This document shows, one piece after another, positions 22,919-35,555 of a stretch of DNA of 64,000 bases. Source of the DNA: Thuidium tamariscinum. Taxonomy: Eukaryota; Streptophyta; Bryopsida; Hypnales; Thuidiaceae. How positions within the stretch are numbered: position 1 is the stretch's first letter; each line of letters opens with the position of its first letter. Position numbers and translations under genes: made by a program. Location: NCBI GenBank assembly GCA_947034885.2, contig OX344755.2, forward strand, positions 9,116,501 to 9,180,500, read 5' to 3'. Under the pieces are notes generated by a model. That model was not told the origin of the DNA. It did no database searches and saw nothing but the letters and a program-made list of their open reading frames with translations.

Positions 22919-24909
22919 TATAAATTAAAACCAAGCATGTTGCGTGTCTGAATGTCTAATGATCGAATGATACTCTGAATCCGAGAATAACTACTTAACG
23001 GTGGCCTCCATGACCTGGTCGCACTGGGTTACGATGGCCCACTGCCTTAACTTCACCATCGATCACAAGCTGTGCACAATCAGTGTTCTCCGTCGGTCGA
23101 TCATTCCAGGTTCGATTCCGAGCTGCATAATTATATAATTTTGTGCTGCAAACTACAGATACCGGTAAAACTGCTTTGAATGATCGGAACGATGCCGAAG
23201 GTGAGCTAGCTAGCATCGCCGCTCCTGTTGACCACACTTGACCTCTCCGATTGGACGTCCACGTACCGATCATGATAAGAGCCATTGATCGAGGATCGAA
23301 TGATCGATAAAGGCATATATAGGACTGCATCGACTTCGAGAAGTCCACAGTACTGTTCTCGCACAATTCCTGCAAAAAGACGAACTCGGATCGAACAAGT
23401 TTGTCGAGAATAGATGCTTTGATTCCGACTTGCCAATTCAATTCTCATAAGAACTGGTCTGATCGACTTGCCTACACCTACGGGCTTATCTATGTCTACC
23501 CCCATTATCCGTCAGCTTCGATCCCCGCTTCATCCACTGTTGGCGAGGCTGCCGTCGAGGGTTAATCCATTCCAACTACCCAGTCGGAATTGAAAAAGAG
23601 ATGGCTTCACTTGAAAATTCCGGGAATTGAGGGCCTGGCCATTCTTCTCCTGTCTTTCCGTGCTATTAATTGAGGATCAACTTGCATCAAAAGCACGCAT
23701 GTACAGGAACGTGGTGCTTGAATAGCATCAACCTCGTAGACCCTACTTCTACTCCCGTATGGAATTTATGGGCTCATGTTGTATATATAGATGAAGAGGT
23801 TTCTAATTGTGAGGAAAAGCTCTGAGTTGTACGTACTAGCCTCCTGGAGAAGCCAGCAGAATTGATCAATTGATGCTTTTCCAGTAGCACTGTGACCATC
23901 GTAAATGAACCACAACAGAGACCAAAGTCCGCGTCAAGTTGGATGTGCTCATATATCATTTGTGCTCAATCCTAGACACGACACCCCAAATATATATACT
24001 AGTCAGGAATTGGGGGAACTGCCAGAGTCCGTATATTCGGTGCCGCCGTAGCCAGAATGCCAAAACAGGCCGGGTGCAGGGGTAACAAGCTATGGTTCGG
24101 CCATAGCATTTTACTTCAATTCATGATTAATAATCTCGATCGCTTCTTAACCATTGAAATTAATACTTACTAATGTGCTCTGTGTCGTTACCACAGTCAA
24201 TATCAAAGTAAAAATAATTCGCCCTTTGTTCAAAAAAATAAAAATAAAAATAATTTTCCAATTTTCCAATTCATAAAAACTTTGAAATTCAGTAACTTTC
24301 CCAAACTGACCCACAATGCCAGTAAACAAACCTCGTGCACCCCTCCTCGGGGAGAGCTTTCCGACGGTAGCAACAACGTGACCGGACGACGCACAATCCC
24401 AGAGATCTCAACGTAACAAACAATCCAAACAAACGAAAAGAAAAGCCTGTCTTAAGGCTCCTTCACTGCCCTCCAATTCCTCCAAACACGAAGCGTTTCT
24501 GACAAGTGCAACAACGTACGTAACGCTCTCCTCCTGTTAATTGGTACGTCGTGGCCAGCCTTTCTGCAATGGAGGAAGAGGTTCTGAAAACAGTGGAAAG
24601 TACAGGCAACCGGGGAAGAGGCAATGACGATAAGAACTAAGTTATCGATCGATCCGCAGGTGGATTAATTCAATTCTAGGCAATATTCATTTAATTGGTT
24701 CAGTGGCAACACTTGACGCCGAGAGATCGAACTCGGCGCCTGTCCCGACCAATTCAACAGGTCGGATTTCGATCTCGCAAGGCCAGGAGACTCCCGCATC
24801 CACTGCTTCACCCAATTACCCGATGAAAGGCAAAATTGTGAATACCTGAATATCTGATGTGCAACGCGCTCGATCTGTACATGTGCTCCAGGACGAGTTC
24901 TTGTTACCA
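22919..24909. other. CpG-rich island, no gene recognised
   Basis: Base composition jumps to roughly half GC with frequent CpG, including many ATCGATCG-type stretches. Its edges coincide with two Stowaway elements. The longest open frame (minus, 22995-23441, 148 codons) has no recognised domain. A T-arm-like hairpin at 24711-24732 lacks the rest of a tRNA. It may be gene-proximal DNA, a non-coding transcript or a decayed gene. Confidence 0.5.
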
Positions 24910-25409
24910 CTCCCTCCGTCCCGAAATAAGCGTCCGATTCTCTTCCCCTTCAGAGATCAACTCTGTTTTGAATCAAAGTGCCAAAAATTTGGGCATTCAA
25001 GAATGAATAACCCATGTCTGAAATCTATGTAAAATTTGGAGCTTAGGGAGTATCGTTTGGGCACCCAAAATGCAAGTTGAAAGTGAGATTTTGAACTTTT
25101 TTTATAATTGTTGCCAACTCCATCAATTTTATTGATTCACTCACTCTATGATCAACTTTTAATAGCTTCAAAGTAAGCACTAAATAAGTCATTAATATTG
25201 CTATTTTAGGAGGCGTTGAGCAAAAATTGTCTCATACTACTACTTAAAATCAAGTTTGCAAGTCCAATGCAGTGCACTTACATTATTTCACTTGCCCCTT
25301 TCAAGTCATTTAGTCAAACATTCACTAAATGGTCGAAATCACAAGAAGGACCTTTTTAGTGGGATAGAAAATCTCCTTGATTTGGACGCTTATTTCAGGA
25401 CACAGAGAG
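24910..25409. mobile_element. Stowaway-like MITE
   Basis: Left end CTCCCTCCGTCCCGAAATAA and right end (complement) CTCTCTGTGTCCTGAAATAA, both continuing GCGTCC. The right flank is TA; the left is CA, a one-base change. Length is 500 bp with no coding capacity. Confidence 0.85.
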
Positions 25410-26327
25410 TAGTTCTTATCTGATGGATGTCCAGTTTAACACAATGTTTAGTAAATGGCCTATTTACCTTAGATCAAGGAATCAAATATAAACTAGTTGC
25501 TAAAAAAGTAAACAGATGAATAATTATCATGTCTACACTTGATGTTAGTTGGTATCAGGGGTGATGTTTGCAACATGAGTTTGGTACAAAAGTAGGTTTA
25601 AATTCATTCATAAAACCCATTCATTCTCAATGTAAATCAAGTTACAACAAGTAACTACATCATGAGAAGCTTTATCCTAGTAGCTGACTAGCTGTTAAGT
25701 TGTAGCTTAGTTCTTAAGTAAGGTTCTAAATAAATCTACTCACAATTATAGCTTTTTGTCAACCATTTTCCTTTGAAACAGAAAGAATAAATAACAAATA
25801 TGACCACTTATGGAGTTATGCCGAACTAGTTGACCATCAATAATGGGAGTCACCGAATCACAGCAGCAGTGCCTACGAATTTGGAGAAGCATTATTCATG
25901 CTTTTGAGTTCATACAATTTTTATTTTTTTATTTTTTTTGGAGATTAATCCAAATGTCTTCTACACAAGTACATGAATACATGTTTAATTTTTTTAAATA
26001 TTTTTATGAAGATTTAAAACTACTATGAGTTTTAGATGGAAAGAGCAATGTAAACTTAAATCAAATACAAAATAAGCGCAACAATATGAAAATTTCACCA
26101 TTATAAATAAATACTATGGTATTGAACATCATGGTATCAACCAAATTTCTCAGTCAATTCATTATTAGAATCTTGATAAGACATGGTAATTGGTTCAAAA
26201 TTCAAATAGCTACAAAAATACTCAATTTTAAGAATTTCAATAGTTGGTGTCAAATTCAAAACAATTCATATTAAAGGCTAAAATTTACAGAAGAGGTAGG
26301 CATTGTCAAATGCACTACAATGAAAAG
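25410..26327. other. AT-rich intergenic DNA
   Basis: No gene or complete element is recognised. The stretch at 25890-26030 (GGAGATTAATCCAAATG) resembles the left part of the 54151 foldback copy and may be a remnant. Confidence 0.4.
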
Positions 26328-26592
26328 ATGGCAAATTTCATTAAAATGTCAAAAATTATGCAACTTTGGCACTTTTTACAATTCCAATTGTGTAGTCTAA
26401 AATCTGTACTTCTCTTAAATTTTTGAAATCTAATTTTGTCATAGATTTTTAAAAATCAAGACTTGTCTTAGATGATTTAGACTGCATAGTCTAAAATCTC
26501 TATAGTAGTCCTAGATTTTAATCGTTTAAACCACATAGTCTAAATATGGCATATGCCATATGGAGTATTGCCATTCTAATGAAATTCACTAT
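26328..26592. mobile_element. ATGG-family MITE, copy 1
   Basis: Inverted ends ATGGCAAATTTCATTAAAAT and (complement) ATAGTGAATTTCATTAGAAT, flanked by perfect AAAG duplications (26324-26327 and 26593-26596). The interior has repeated TAGTCTAAAATCT segments like those in the copies at 54101 and 56905. Length is 265 bp. Confidence 0.75.
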
Positions 26593-26812
26593 AAAGAAAT
26601 TTTTGTAATTGAAGGATTTAGCATCTTCTTCATTGGAAAAAATCATATCCCTCTAAAGGGTTGCTCTACAACCCTTTTGAGGACTGCACATATTGAGATT
26701 TTTTTACTTAAGGATTTATTTTCTTCTATTCTCAAATTTTTTTGTTCGCCTTCTATTGCAACATCAATCATTGTGAACTTCATGAAAAATCTCAATTTAT
26801 AAAAAAGGGAAA

Positions 26813-27462
26813 TGCAAGGCAACTAAGGACAATGCCAAGCAATGGAACACAAAATTTTCAATTGGAAAGCTAAACCAATGAAGTGAATTTTGTGCCTCAT
26901 AACTAATTTTGTGTCACATCCAAATTGGTGCCACTTAGTCATTTGAATATAATTGAGGGTGAGAACATAAGTTCTTCATACAAGTAGGATAGTGGTAGGT
27001 AAGACAACCCATGTGGAATATGTGAATTAAGACTAAAAGGAGCTTCATGACATATGGTTAAGTGAAAGCTCAAGAATTGTGCTAAATGTCAAATTTCACA
27101 CCTCATTTAGGCATAATAAAAAAACTTTCTTTTAAAGAATTTCAAACAAAAAAATTTGAAAAATCAAGCTAAGTTTCATCTCCATAAATTTGTTTGAGAT
27201 TTCAAGACTCTTTCTAAAAGTCATAGACAAATTTTAAAGAGGGTGTTTGAAAATGTCAAAAAAATGTCAAAAAAATCTCCCTTCGACCCCCTCTTTGAAA
27301 TGTGTCCATAACTCTTAGATGGGACTTCAAAATCTCAAATGAATTTTTGGAGATAAAACTTATCTTTATTCTCCAAGTTTTTCTAGTTCAATTGTTGTTA
27401 AGAGATATTATAGTATGCTCAAATGAGGTCTAAAAGTTGACTTAGAGTACAATTCTTGTCTT
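26813..27462 (+). repeat. Hairpin repeat, copy 1
   Basis: Matches 53118-53690 on the other strand from AAGGCAACTAAGGACAATGCC to AAATGAGGTCTAAA. Within it, CTCCATAAATTTGTTTGAGA and CTAAAAGTCATAGAC pair with later complements, so the central part folds on itself. Confidence 0.65.
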
Positions 27463-27984
27463 TTCTTTTAACCATAAGTGGCTTCATTTTTGTGATTTAA
27501 ATTGAAAAATGTTGAATATAGTACAATCTTAGTAGTGAAGAATTTTCTACTTGAGTAGGTAAACCCTATTGTGATCCTTTTCTTAATGCAACCCCTATAT
27601 ATTCCTATCTAATATGTACAATATTATTGTAAAAGCACTAATTTTTAGCATTATAAAAGTTCATAATTTATTCATGCATTTTCTAAAAATATAATTTTAA
27701 GATATTTCAGAGAACTCTATCAACTTCTACCAAAATCTTTAAGAAAATTGGTAGTTTCTTTATAAAAATATTATGCAATTGCATATGATCACATTTAGGT
27801 ATAATTATTGTACAAGAATTTGAGAAATAGTGATGTTTTTATTGTAAGTCCTCTATTGCAATTATTTGTTTCATATGTAATATAATGCATAAGTTTTGTC
27901 AATCAAAGCACACTTTTATTCAAGCAATGAAATAAAAACTGTATTTTTCAAGTTTTTGAAAGTTACATGCTTTTAAATTGATTT
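27463..27984. other. AT-rich intergenic DNA
   Basis: No gene, RNA or recognisable mobile element end is visible in this AT-rich stretch. Confidence 0.5.
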
Positions 27985-28930
27985 GATTTTTAAAATCTCA
28001 AGGCCATTTTTTTGCCAAAAACAACTCAAAATTGTCATTCCTACCGCATTCATTGCCAAAAGCCAAAAAAACAATCCTTTTTAGAATCTAACTATAAGAT
28101 CTTCTACTCCACTTGTTTGAGATCATGTGGTAAGAATTTCATAAATTTTGACTATATAGATTGGAAGATATTAGCATTCAAAGTTGGATGGTCAATTTCA
28201 TTAAAATGGCGGTACTCCAATAAAATGGCATGACATTCCGTTAAAATGGCACATTTTCTTCCTCTACCACTAAGCCTCTATGTCAAAATGGTACACAATA
28301 TATATCAAAATGGCACTTGAAATTTGTCAAAGCGGCACATGGAATATGTCAAAATGACACTGGAATTTGTCGAAATGGCACTTGGAATACCACCATTTTA
28401 ACAAAATTGACCATTTGGAAAAAAAGGGTTCTTTGAACATTGTAATACAATTTCAAATGAATCTGACCACCATTTGTGAAAAGCTTTTGTACTATACATT
28501 TTGAATACAAAAAAAAATTTGTTGAAAAATTGAGTCAAAATTCTAGGATATAAATTTTTTTTAAAACACTTGATCTTCATTCTTTAAAAAATTGTAAAAT
28601 AGAAGTAGATCTAAGATTGAACAAAAAAATAAATTCTAAAGAGCTTTAAGATGGAACTAAATTGCAAAAAATTTCATTCAAAAATAAATTCATTAAGTTA
28701 TTTTTCAAAGAAATAGCTTAGATTGCTCGGAAAACAAGAATGTTCATAACTTTCTCATCACTTGTCTAAGGAGAATAAATCAAAACTTCACATGTATACA
28801 AAAATGTAATATTTTATTAAAAAATAATTTTAATAATTATTATGACTTTTTGTGATTTTTGAGGGTTGTCCGCCAACCTCCATTGTCAACTTATTGTGTC
28901 ATAACTTTTGTTCCCAGGCTCTAAGGTAAA
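27985..28930 (-). repeat. Family B interspersed repeat, copy C, interrupted
   Basis: Complement of copies A and B (AACTATAAGATCTTCTA, TTGGAAGATATTAGCATTC, CAAAACTTCACATGT, and ATGACTTTTTGTGATTTTTG). It is split by the MITE at 28188-28414. Confidence 0.65.
28188..28414. mobile_element. ATGG-family MITE, copy 2
   Basis: Inverted ends ATGGTCAATTTCATTAAAA and (complement) ATGGTCAATTTTGTTAAAA, flanked by TTGG on both sides (28184-28187 and 28415-28418). The right half holds about five 21-23-bp tandem units of the form GTCAAAATGGCACTTGGAAT. Length is 227 bp. The insertion is confirmed by uninterrupted family B copies. Confidence 0.88.
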
Positions 28931-29059
28931 ACAACCCATTATGGACTTTTAGTTATCCATTGTGGAGTCCTAGGAATGAGCCCATTACAATTTTTAGATA
29001 GAGAAAGAAACTTTGGCCACAATCAATGTCTTAGTTGGATTACTAGAATAGGTGATTAG

Positions 29060-29780
29060 TGACCACAATAGGAACTTTTGGCTTTTCAATGTTAATTCAT
29101 TGTAGAAAGTGACCCCTTCAACACTTTTGTATTAGAAAATATTTTGACTACATTAGGTGAGTAAGATGACCATTATAGATACAATTTTAGTTGGTTTTGG
29201 GATAGTCTAGAAACCTTCAAAAGTAGTTTACTATTCCAAAATAGACCCCACTTCAATGCCACACTTGCCAATTTGGAGTTTTTTACTACTATTTTGAATT
29301 TTTAAAAACAAATTTTGAGTTGAAGACCATTTCATCCAAATTTCAACTCAATAGTAGCTCTCCATGGAAGAAATTTTAAAAATAATTAATTTTATGTGGT
29401 GTAGAAGTCTACAAAGTGAATTTCTTTCTACTTGCATTTTGAAACTTACATTTAAAATATTATTTTAGTAATTTTTTGGATGAATGACCATCTCCATAAA
29501 GTTGTTACAAATGGAAAACTTTGATTTTACAAATTTACTTATTTTACTATTTTTCCCTCATTAAAACATCACAATATGTATTTTCTTGAAACTTATTACT
29601 TTTCTAATTCTCCTACCTAGAGAATTTTTCTATGCAATTCCTTCCCCACGTACATTCATCTTAAAGGTATACACATTAGTCGTATTTAAAATATTTATTT
29701 ATTTATTTTATTTTCTTAAAGTATTCTCAAAAAAATCATGAAAATGCAACAAAATTGATAGGTGTTTTTTGCAATTGCCC
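29060..29780 (+). mobile_element. Foldback-family element, copy 9 (left end not found)
   Basis: The right end is GGTGTTTTTTGCAATTGCCC. The interior matches copy 5: ATGCCACACTTGCCAATTTGG, GAAGTCTACAAAGTGA, and TTCTAATTCTCCTACCTAGA. The left boundary is approximate. Confidence 0.6.
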
Positions 29781-30998
29781 AATTATCTAAAATTAAATTA
29801 AATAATTGTTCACAAGATTTTGTCTTCAACATTGTCAATAGAACTTAATTACCTTGTCTAAAGTAGTCACTTCATCAACATGCACTCAACTTGTATCTTC
29901 TATTTCTTATCTAATTTTTCAAAGTAAATAAAGGTGTCAATTATGCTTCTGAATTTGGGCATTGGCATCTTTTTTTTTTTTTTTTTTCATATAGGCACAT
30001 TTTATGTGTAGTATACGAATATGTTCCTACACGTTTTTTGAATATTCTCAAGATTGGCTTAATTTCTTGATACAATTGATGAAGTAGCCTATCATATGTA
30101 CTTTTATTGTATTGAGATTTAACTTTTTGAATTTCATCCCAATTTTTTTTATAGAAGCAAATACTTTGGATGTTCATATGGAAAAAAAATTGAAAATTGA
30201 ACAAAATTAATTTATCATAAAAATGATTAAAACAACATGAAATTGAATGTAGAGATATAAAATTTCAAAAATCATTAAAAAGACCAAAACAAAATTTCAT
30301 ATCTTCTCATAAGAAGTTTCATTTCTTGTAAGGTATCTTCTATATGATAAGAACTTCAACTCCATACTTTGATGTCCAACTAAAGAAAAAGGGTTATTGT
30401 TTATACAACACTAGCATTATAATTAGCTTTAGAGAGGAAATAGATTCTTTTTACAAATCTAGGTATTTAAAAATTTGGTAATTGACAAATTTCTTTAATA
30501 CCATTAGTCTATTATGAAGGCTAACCAATTGGCATAAGACATCTACCAACATTTTGAAAATCCCAATGTTGCTTTGATGTAAAACATCAACATAGGTTGA
30601 AAGGTATGGATTGCAAAGTGCCTAGCATTGGGTGCAATCTCGAGTCTACATTGCACCCATTATTGCAAGAAATGTAGTTCTTGCAAATTTTAGACGAGTT
30701 ATTTGATTTTTTGATGGTATAGGTTTTTTTTCGCAAACACAACCGCAAGCAAATAGCTTCAACCAACTCAATGTGGTGAATAGAAAAGTTGTTAGTAGTT
30801 TCAAGAAGGATGGTGCGCGGCTCAAGGCTAAGAAAATTGGCAATGTTAGCAAGCAACTTGAGTCATTATGTGAATATCATTCTTCAGCCTTGATGTCTTT
30901 CAACTTTTCCAATGGCATATTCGTGCACCCAAAGGCATTGTCAAAGAGTATCATGTATTCAAGTATGTTGGTGGCAATCAATATGCTTCAAAGCATAG
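29781..30998. other. AT-rich DNA with a poly-T run
   Basis: A T run of about 18-20 bases lies near 29970-29988. The open frame at 30773-31015 has no recognised domain and passes into the next element. A TTGGGTGCAAT motif near 30630 recurs near 37390. No gene is called. Confidence 0.4.
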
Positions 30999-31263
30999 CA
31001 TTAGGAGGGATTTGAGGCTTTTGGGAGACTACGTGTTTCCATAGCCTAAAAATGTAGAAACGGCCGTGGAAATGTAGTTTCGTAGGAATCCTACATGGTC
31101 AAGCGACCGCCACATCATTAAAAAAAATTTCGACTTTTTTTTCATATTTTAGGATCCAATTTCTTTTGGTTAATTGCTAGCTGATAGCATTGAGCCATTC
31201 CTCCAACAGTTTTGGGAACAGACATTGAAACGGCCCTCATGAGCCCTCAAATCCCTTCTAATG
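30999..31263. mobile_element. TIR element (CATTAGGAGGGATTTGAGG ends)
   Basis: Inverted ends CATTAGGAGGGATTTGAGG and (complement) CATTAGAAGGGATTTGAGG. The interior GGTCAAGCGACCGCCACATCA matches the element at 11220. Length is 265 bp. Confidence 0.7.
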
Positions 31264-32367
31264 TTTTTCGTTCATGCAATTGTAGATGGACACAGAGATG
31301 TGGATTTGGATAGTGAAGACCAAAATCTAGAATTCAAACGATAATAATTTTAACATTTTCCAAATAATGAAAACTAATACTAAATTATAATTCAAAATGA
31401 ATAAAAAAGTGTTATTTTTTTGGTGCTTTTGAATGTTATACTATTCAAATAACCAAAAAATTTGTAACCATTTTCTTAACTCTAATTCCTCGTGATGCAG
31501 ATCATGGTACTTTGAACACAAAATGTTTGCTTCAATTTTAAGAAACTTGAAACCAATGATTTATCATCACTCTTTATTTGTTTTTCCATAAGATTGTATT
31601 TGAATTATTTTCAATATGCAACTTTGCGTTTCAATGGTGATAATGCACTCAAAGGCCATCGAATGCTAAATTAGTCTAGCACTTGATTCTTCTTCATAAG
31701 TTTGAGAATATGAAACTCTCTTCATTATATACAAGCAACTAAATGCCAATTATCATTTTTACAAAGACATTTTTAGAAATAGACAAATACTACGTGGAAA
31801 TAGTGAGGCATTTGATTTTCACATTTCTCTCACCAAGATAGTGTAGTAAGTTGTGGTTAGAGTGACAATTACTTGATTAATTGTCATATTCCTCTAGGCA
31901 ATATCTTCACCTCCTCTTTGGTTGTTTGGTATTTTTTTCTAAAGAAGTCACTTAGTGCATATATTTAATATAGAGTGTGTAGAATTATTTGTAGAATATC
32001 ATAATTAATTTAAAGTTATATTTAATACTATGTATTAGATACTAAAGTTGAGATGATGGATAAAATTGTTCTATCAACATTGATTAAAACTTATTTCAAT
32101 AACAATGAAAACACCTTATTGAAAAAACATAGTTTACTTTGAGGATCCTATTGCTATTATTTTTATGCCTATCTTTTCTTTTTTATTTCTCTCCCTCCAA
32201 TGAACAATTGCATTAAGAAAATTTTGAAATTGAATTACAAAGAACAATTTTTGCAAGGAAAATGTTGAGGCAAGGAAAAAAATGAGGAGGGAGTGAATCC
32301 ATTGCCTCCCATTTTATGAATGATATTGATGAGTGAAGCAAATGGAAAAAAAATGGGGAGGGAGTTA
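31264..32367. other. AT-rich DNA with a dispersed repeat
   Basis: Positions 31365-31487 match 37567-37677 directly (CTAAATTATAATTCAAAATG, CTATTCAAATAACCAAAAA). The rest shows no gene or element. Confidence 0.45.
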
Positions 32368-32752
32368 GAGCATCCACATGCCTGCTCTTCAAAGGGCTCC
32401 AAATTCATTATATGGAGTGTTTGCCCTGTGAACTGCCCCATGCTAGGCACTTCAAAGCAAATATTTACCTAGTAGAAACTTCAAAGTAACAACCACACTC
32501 TATTGTTGTGTGTCTTCAACGTGGCTCACTAAATCTCGATTTCTTCAATCTGGCACACTTTCACAGAATTTTCAGCCATTGGGAGCATGGAGGCTCAACA
32601 CTTGGCCTGACAGGTAGTTTTTTACTTGGGGGATGTGTTTAGTGAGTCTATTTGGAGTGTTGGCATGGGGCATGAAGCACTTTCACCAACCATGACCCCA
32701 TGTCAAAACTCATTTAACACCCCTGTTTGAAGGCTGTGGCATGGGGATGCTC
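32368..32752. mobile_element. Tourist/PIF-Harbinger-like MITE
   Basis: Inverted ends GAGCATCCACATGCC and (complement) GAGCATCCCCATGCC, flanked by TTA on both sides (32365-32367 and 32753-32755). The 3-bp TTA duplication is typical of PIF/Harbinger. Length is 385 bp; it is GC-richer than its surroundings, so probably rather young. Confidence 0.85.
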
Positions 32753-33257
32753 TTAGGACACTCCGTAGTTGCCCCCTCACAATCAGTCCTAGCAGTAGCC
32801 TCAATAAGCTCTGTTGTTGAAGATATGTTTTAGTCAGTGAAGAAATATTTCATTGAACAAAATGTAATTGAACCTAGCTTAATTTTATTTTGAAAAATTA
32901 TAAAAATTGCATTCAAAAATGTATTCAATATATTTTAGTGTCTACATTATAATAGCAATGATCATTTTGTCATTGATAATGATAAAATTCTCGCTATATG
33001 TGTAATATGCAAAATTCTATGGTTTTCACAATTAGCAAAAGTCAATTCATTTTGTGTTGATTAGGGTCTTTTTTTTGGTAGAGGTAAGATATAAAGTTTA
33101 GAATGTGGAGTCTTAATTTTTTAGTAAATTTCTTTGAAAGTCAAATGGTTTTGAAACCTAAATAAAATTATTTCAGATGTTTTGGATTTTGTGAAATTAA
33201 CCCCTAAAGGACCAAAGTGCCTTTTTTTGGCAATATACACATTTTGGGAGTGTACAT
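32753..33257. other. AT-rich DNA
   Basis: No gene is recognised. TTAACCCCTAAAGGACCAAAG near 33198 resembles the outer end of family B and may be a fragment of it on the minus strand. Confidence 0.4.
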
Positions 33258-33814
33258 GGGTGAATGCAAGAAACACTTGTACTATTTGTTGCGTTTGGCT
33301 GATTTTTTTTAGAGTACTTTAAAATTAGAAAAATAATTTTTCTTAAATATAAAAAACATGACTAATGTAAACACCTTTAAGATGAAGAAAACCACTAAAG
33401 GAAAATTGTTAAAAAAATATCTCAGTAGGAGAACTTGACAAGTGCCAAACCTCAAGAAAATACATACTTTGATGTTTTTATTAGTAAAAAATAGAAATTT
33501 AAAAATAAAATAAAATAAAATAAAAAATTTCCATTTGCAAAAACTTTATGGAGATGGTTATTCATAAAAAAATCACAAAAATCATTTTTTACATCTTTCC
33601 AAAAAAAAATGTAGAAGGAGGCTCACTTTGTGGACTTGTACACCACATAAAAATGACTTTTTTTTAAATCCCTTTTTTAGAAAGCTACAAGTCTACTAGA
33701 AGACCAATTCATCCAAATTTGAGCTCAAAATAATTAATAAAAAAAGGTACTCAATAGTACTAGAAATCTCCAAATTGGCATTTGTGACAGTATAAGTGTT
33801 TTTTGCATTCACCC
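33258..33814 (-). mobile_element. Foldback-family element, copy 10
   Basis: Termini GGGTGAATGCAAGAAACACT and AGTGTTTTTTGCATTCACCC, with perfect duplications ACAT (33254-33257 and 33815-33818). Length is 557 bp. The core AGTAGGAGAACTTGACAAGT shows the reverse orientation. An (AAAAT)n run sits inside near 33500. Confidence 0.88.
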
Positions 33815-35555
33815 ACATGTGACTAGAGATTTTCACATTTTGGAATCAAATTTTAATAGAAGGTGTGGACAACAAATATTCTTAAAGCCCAACAATTTTC
33901 ATGACTTTGACTACATGGTTTAAAAATTATTGCATGATATGTTGTTTATTTGTCAATACTTTGGGCACTTGTGCAAATTAAAAGAATCACTTTTTTTGAA
34001 ATTAAAATTTGAAATTCGTTTTATAGATTTATATATACCTAGAAAGCTTTCAATCATTCCATTTCAATTAATGAGTCAAAAGTTATGAAGAATTTTAGTT
34101 TGTGGATACTGGATACTTATAAATTCTCTACTCTAAAATAAACTTTGCCCGGGGAGATTACTCGCGATTTTTTGAAAACTACGTGAGTTAAAAGATAGGG
34201 TCTATTTAATTCAAAGGAGATAAATTTTATATATATGTAGAACTACTATAGGATTCTTGAAATGTCACATATCCTATTATATATAAATTAGGCTATGTAT
34301 AAACATCATTTAGTAGGAATTTTTATTAATAAATTAGACTTTACAAATAGGGTTCATATAAAAAGTTTGTAGTACAATGAGTATAGATGTAAACAATTTT
34401 TTTTAATTGAATGATAAAACTTACACAATTTAGTAAATCTAAGGATGTTTTTCAGGAGATTTGTTGTTATCATTAAATAATTTTAGCTTGTACATACAAA
34501 TCTTTCCTTAAGTATACTAATTATGTAACAACATGTAAAAAACTATTGTTCTAAGACAAAAAAATTGAGCTATAAATTTAAAATGAGGTTGTACTATGGA
34601 GATTTGTGTTCACACAAAGTACCCATTAAGAAATTGGTGTAGAGTGTGCAACATTTGCATAGAATCTTTTCTATACTTTGACACTACAAACTTTAGATTT
34701 GCCTCAACTACTTGAACATATACTTGTAAATGTTTAGAATCATCTTCTTTTTACTAAACACTCTTTTATTTTTTGATTCTAAATTCAAAACCATTGTAAA
34801 TGCATATGTAAAAATAAAATATATAGTCTCTATATTATAGTAGAGGTCATATTCTTGGGTTAATCTACAATGTTTTTAGAGTATCAATTTCTCATGTTGT
34901 TCATGTTATATTGCTAGTATTGGTGTTTTTCTTAGATTTAGTATCATAACTATATTTAATGTTTCTATGATGTTTATTATTCACCATATTAGGTTGTTTA
35001 GAATACATGGCATAGAATTTAGAATATTTAAAACTATTGTTGCATTTTACATTTTTATTTGTCATTTGAAATTGTACTATAATACAAGTAGTGCATATAT
35101 TAAGAAAATAGTGTATATGTAAGACACTACTTTTATAGTGTGTTGTAAATGGATATGAAAAAATTAGACATACAAATTTTGTATATAAGATAGCCTAACT
35201 ACAAAAATCAAATGATTATATGTAAAAATACGGTCATTTTAATTACTAAAATGAAGGTAAATAGCCCTATGTTAAATACCCTCTTAACTCAGGTGTATGC
35301 TTAAAATTACAAGGAGTGATCTCCCCGGGAAACTTTGAAGTTCTTTATTTAATTCAATTTTTAGTATTTTTGGAAAAGAATAAAAACATTGGGTGTAGAT
35401 TGTTTATAACAACATTTGAACCATTGGAATTGGCAAGTTTCAATTTCACAAATAAATTCTTAACAATTTAGTATTTTGAATCATTCTTTACTTCTTTTTA
35501 TTTACTATTTTTTCCTATATGTTGTACAATTCCAAATGATTTGAAAATTTTCAAG
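33815..35555 (+). repeat. Family F interspersed repeat, interrupted copy
   Basis: The two outer parts (33815-34147 and 35338-35550) match 10520-11100 in reverse complement. The middle is the 34148-35329 element. Confidence 0.65.
34148..35329. mobile_element. TIR element with CCCGGGGAG ends and 8-bp duplication
   Basis: Inverted ends CCCGGGGAGATTACTC and (complement) CCCGGGGAGATCACTC. Perfect 8-bp duplications AAACTTTG lie at 34140-34147 and 35330-35337. The duplication length fits hAT elements, but the CCCGGGG terminus is not the usual CAGGG/TAGGG form. The 1,182-bp interior is AT-rich with no transposase, so it is non-autonomous. An empty site with a single AAACTTTG (complement at 10797-10804) confirms the insertion. 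Confidence 0.9.

Noticed and set aside
22995-23441. 148-codon open frame on the minus strand
   Set aside because: No recognisable domain, overlaps another long frame in the same island, and no splice or start context supports it. Kept only as part of the island.
24700-24750. tRNA T-arm-like hairpin (CGCCGAG TTCGATCT CTCGGCG on the minus strand)
   Set aside because: The loop has eight bases, and no acceptor stem, D-arm or anticodon arm can be found around it.
29965-29990. Poly-T as the tail of a minus-strand SINE or LINE
   Set aside because: No promoter boxes, reverse transcriptase or target duplication next to it.
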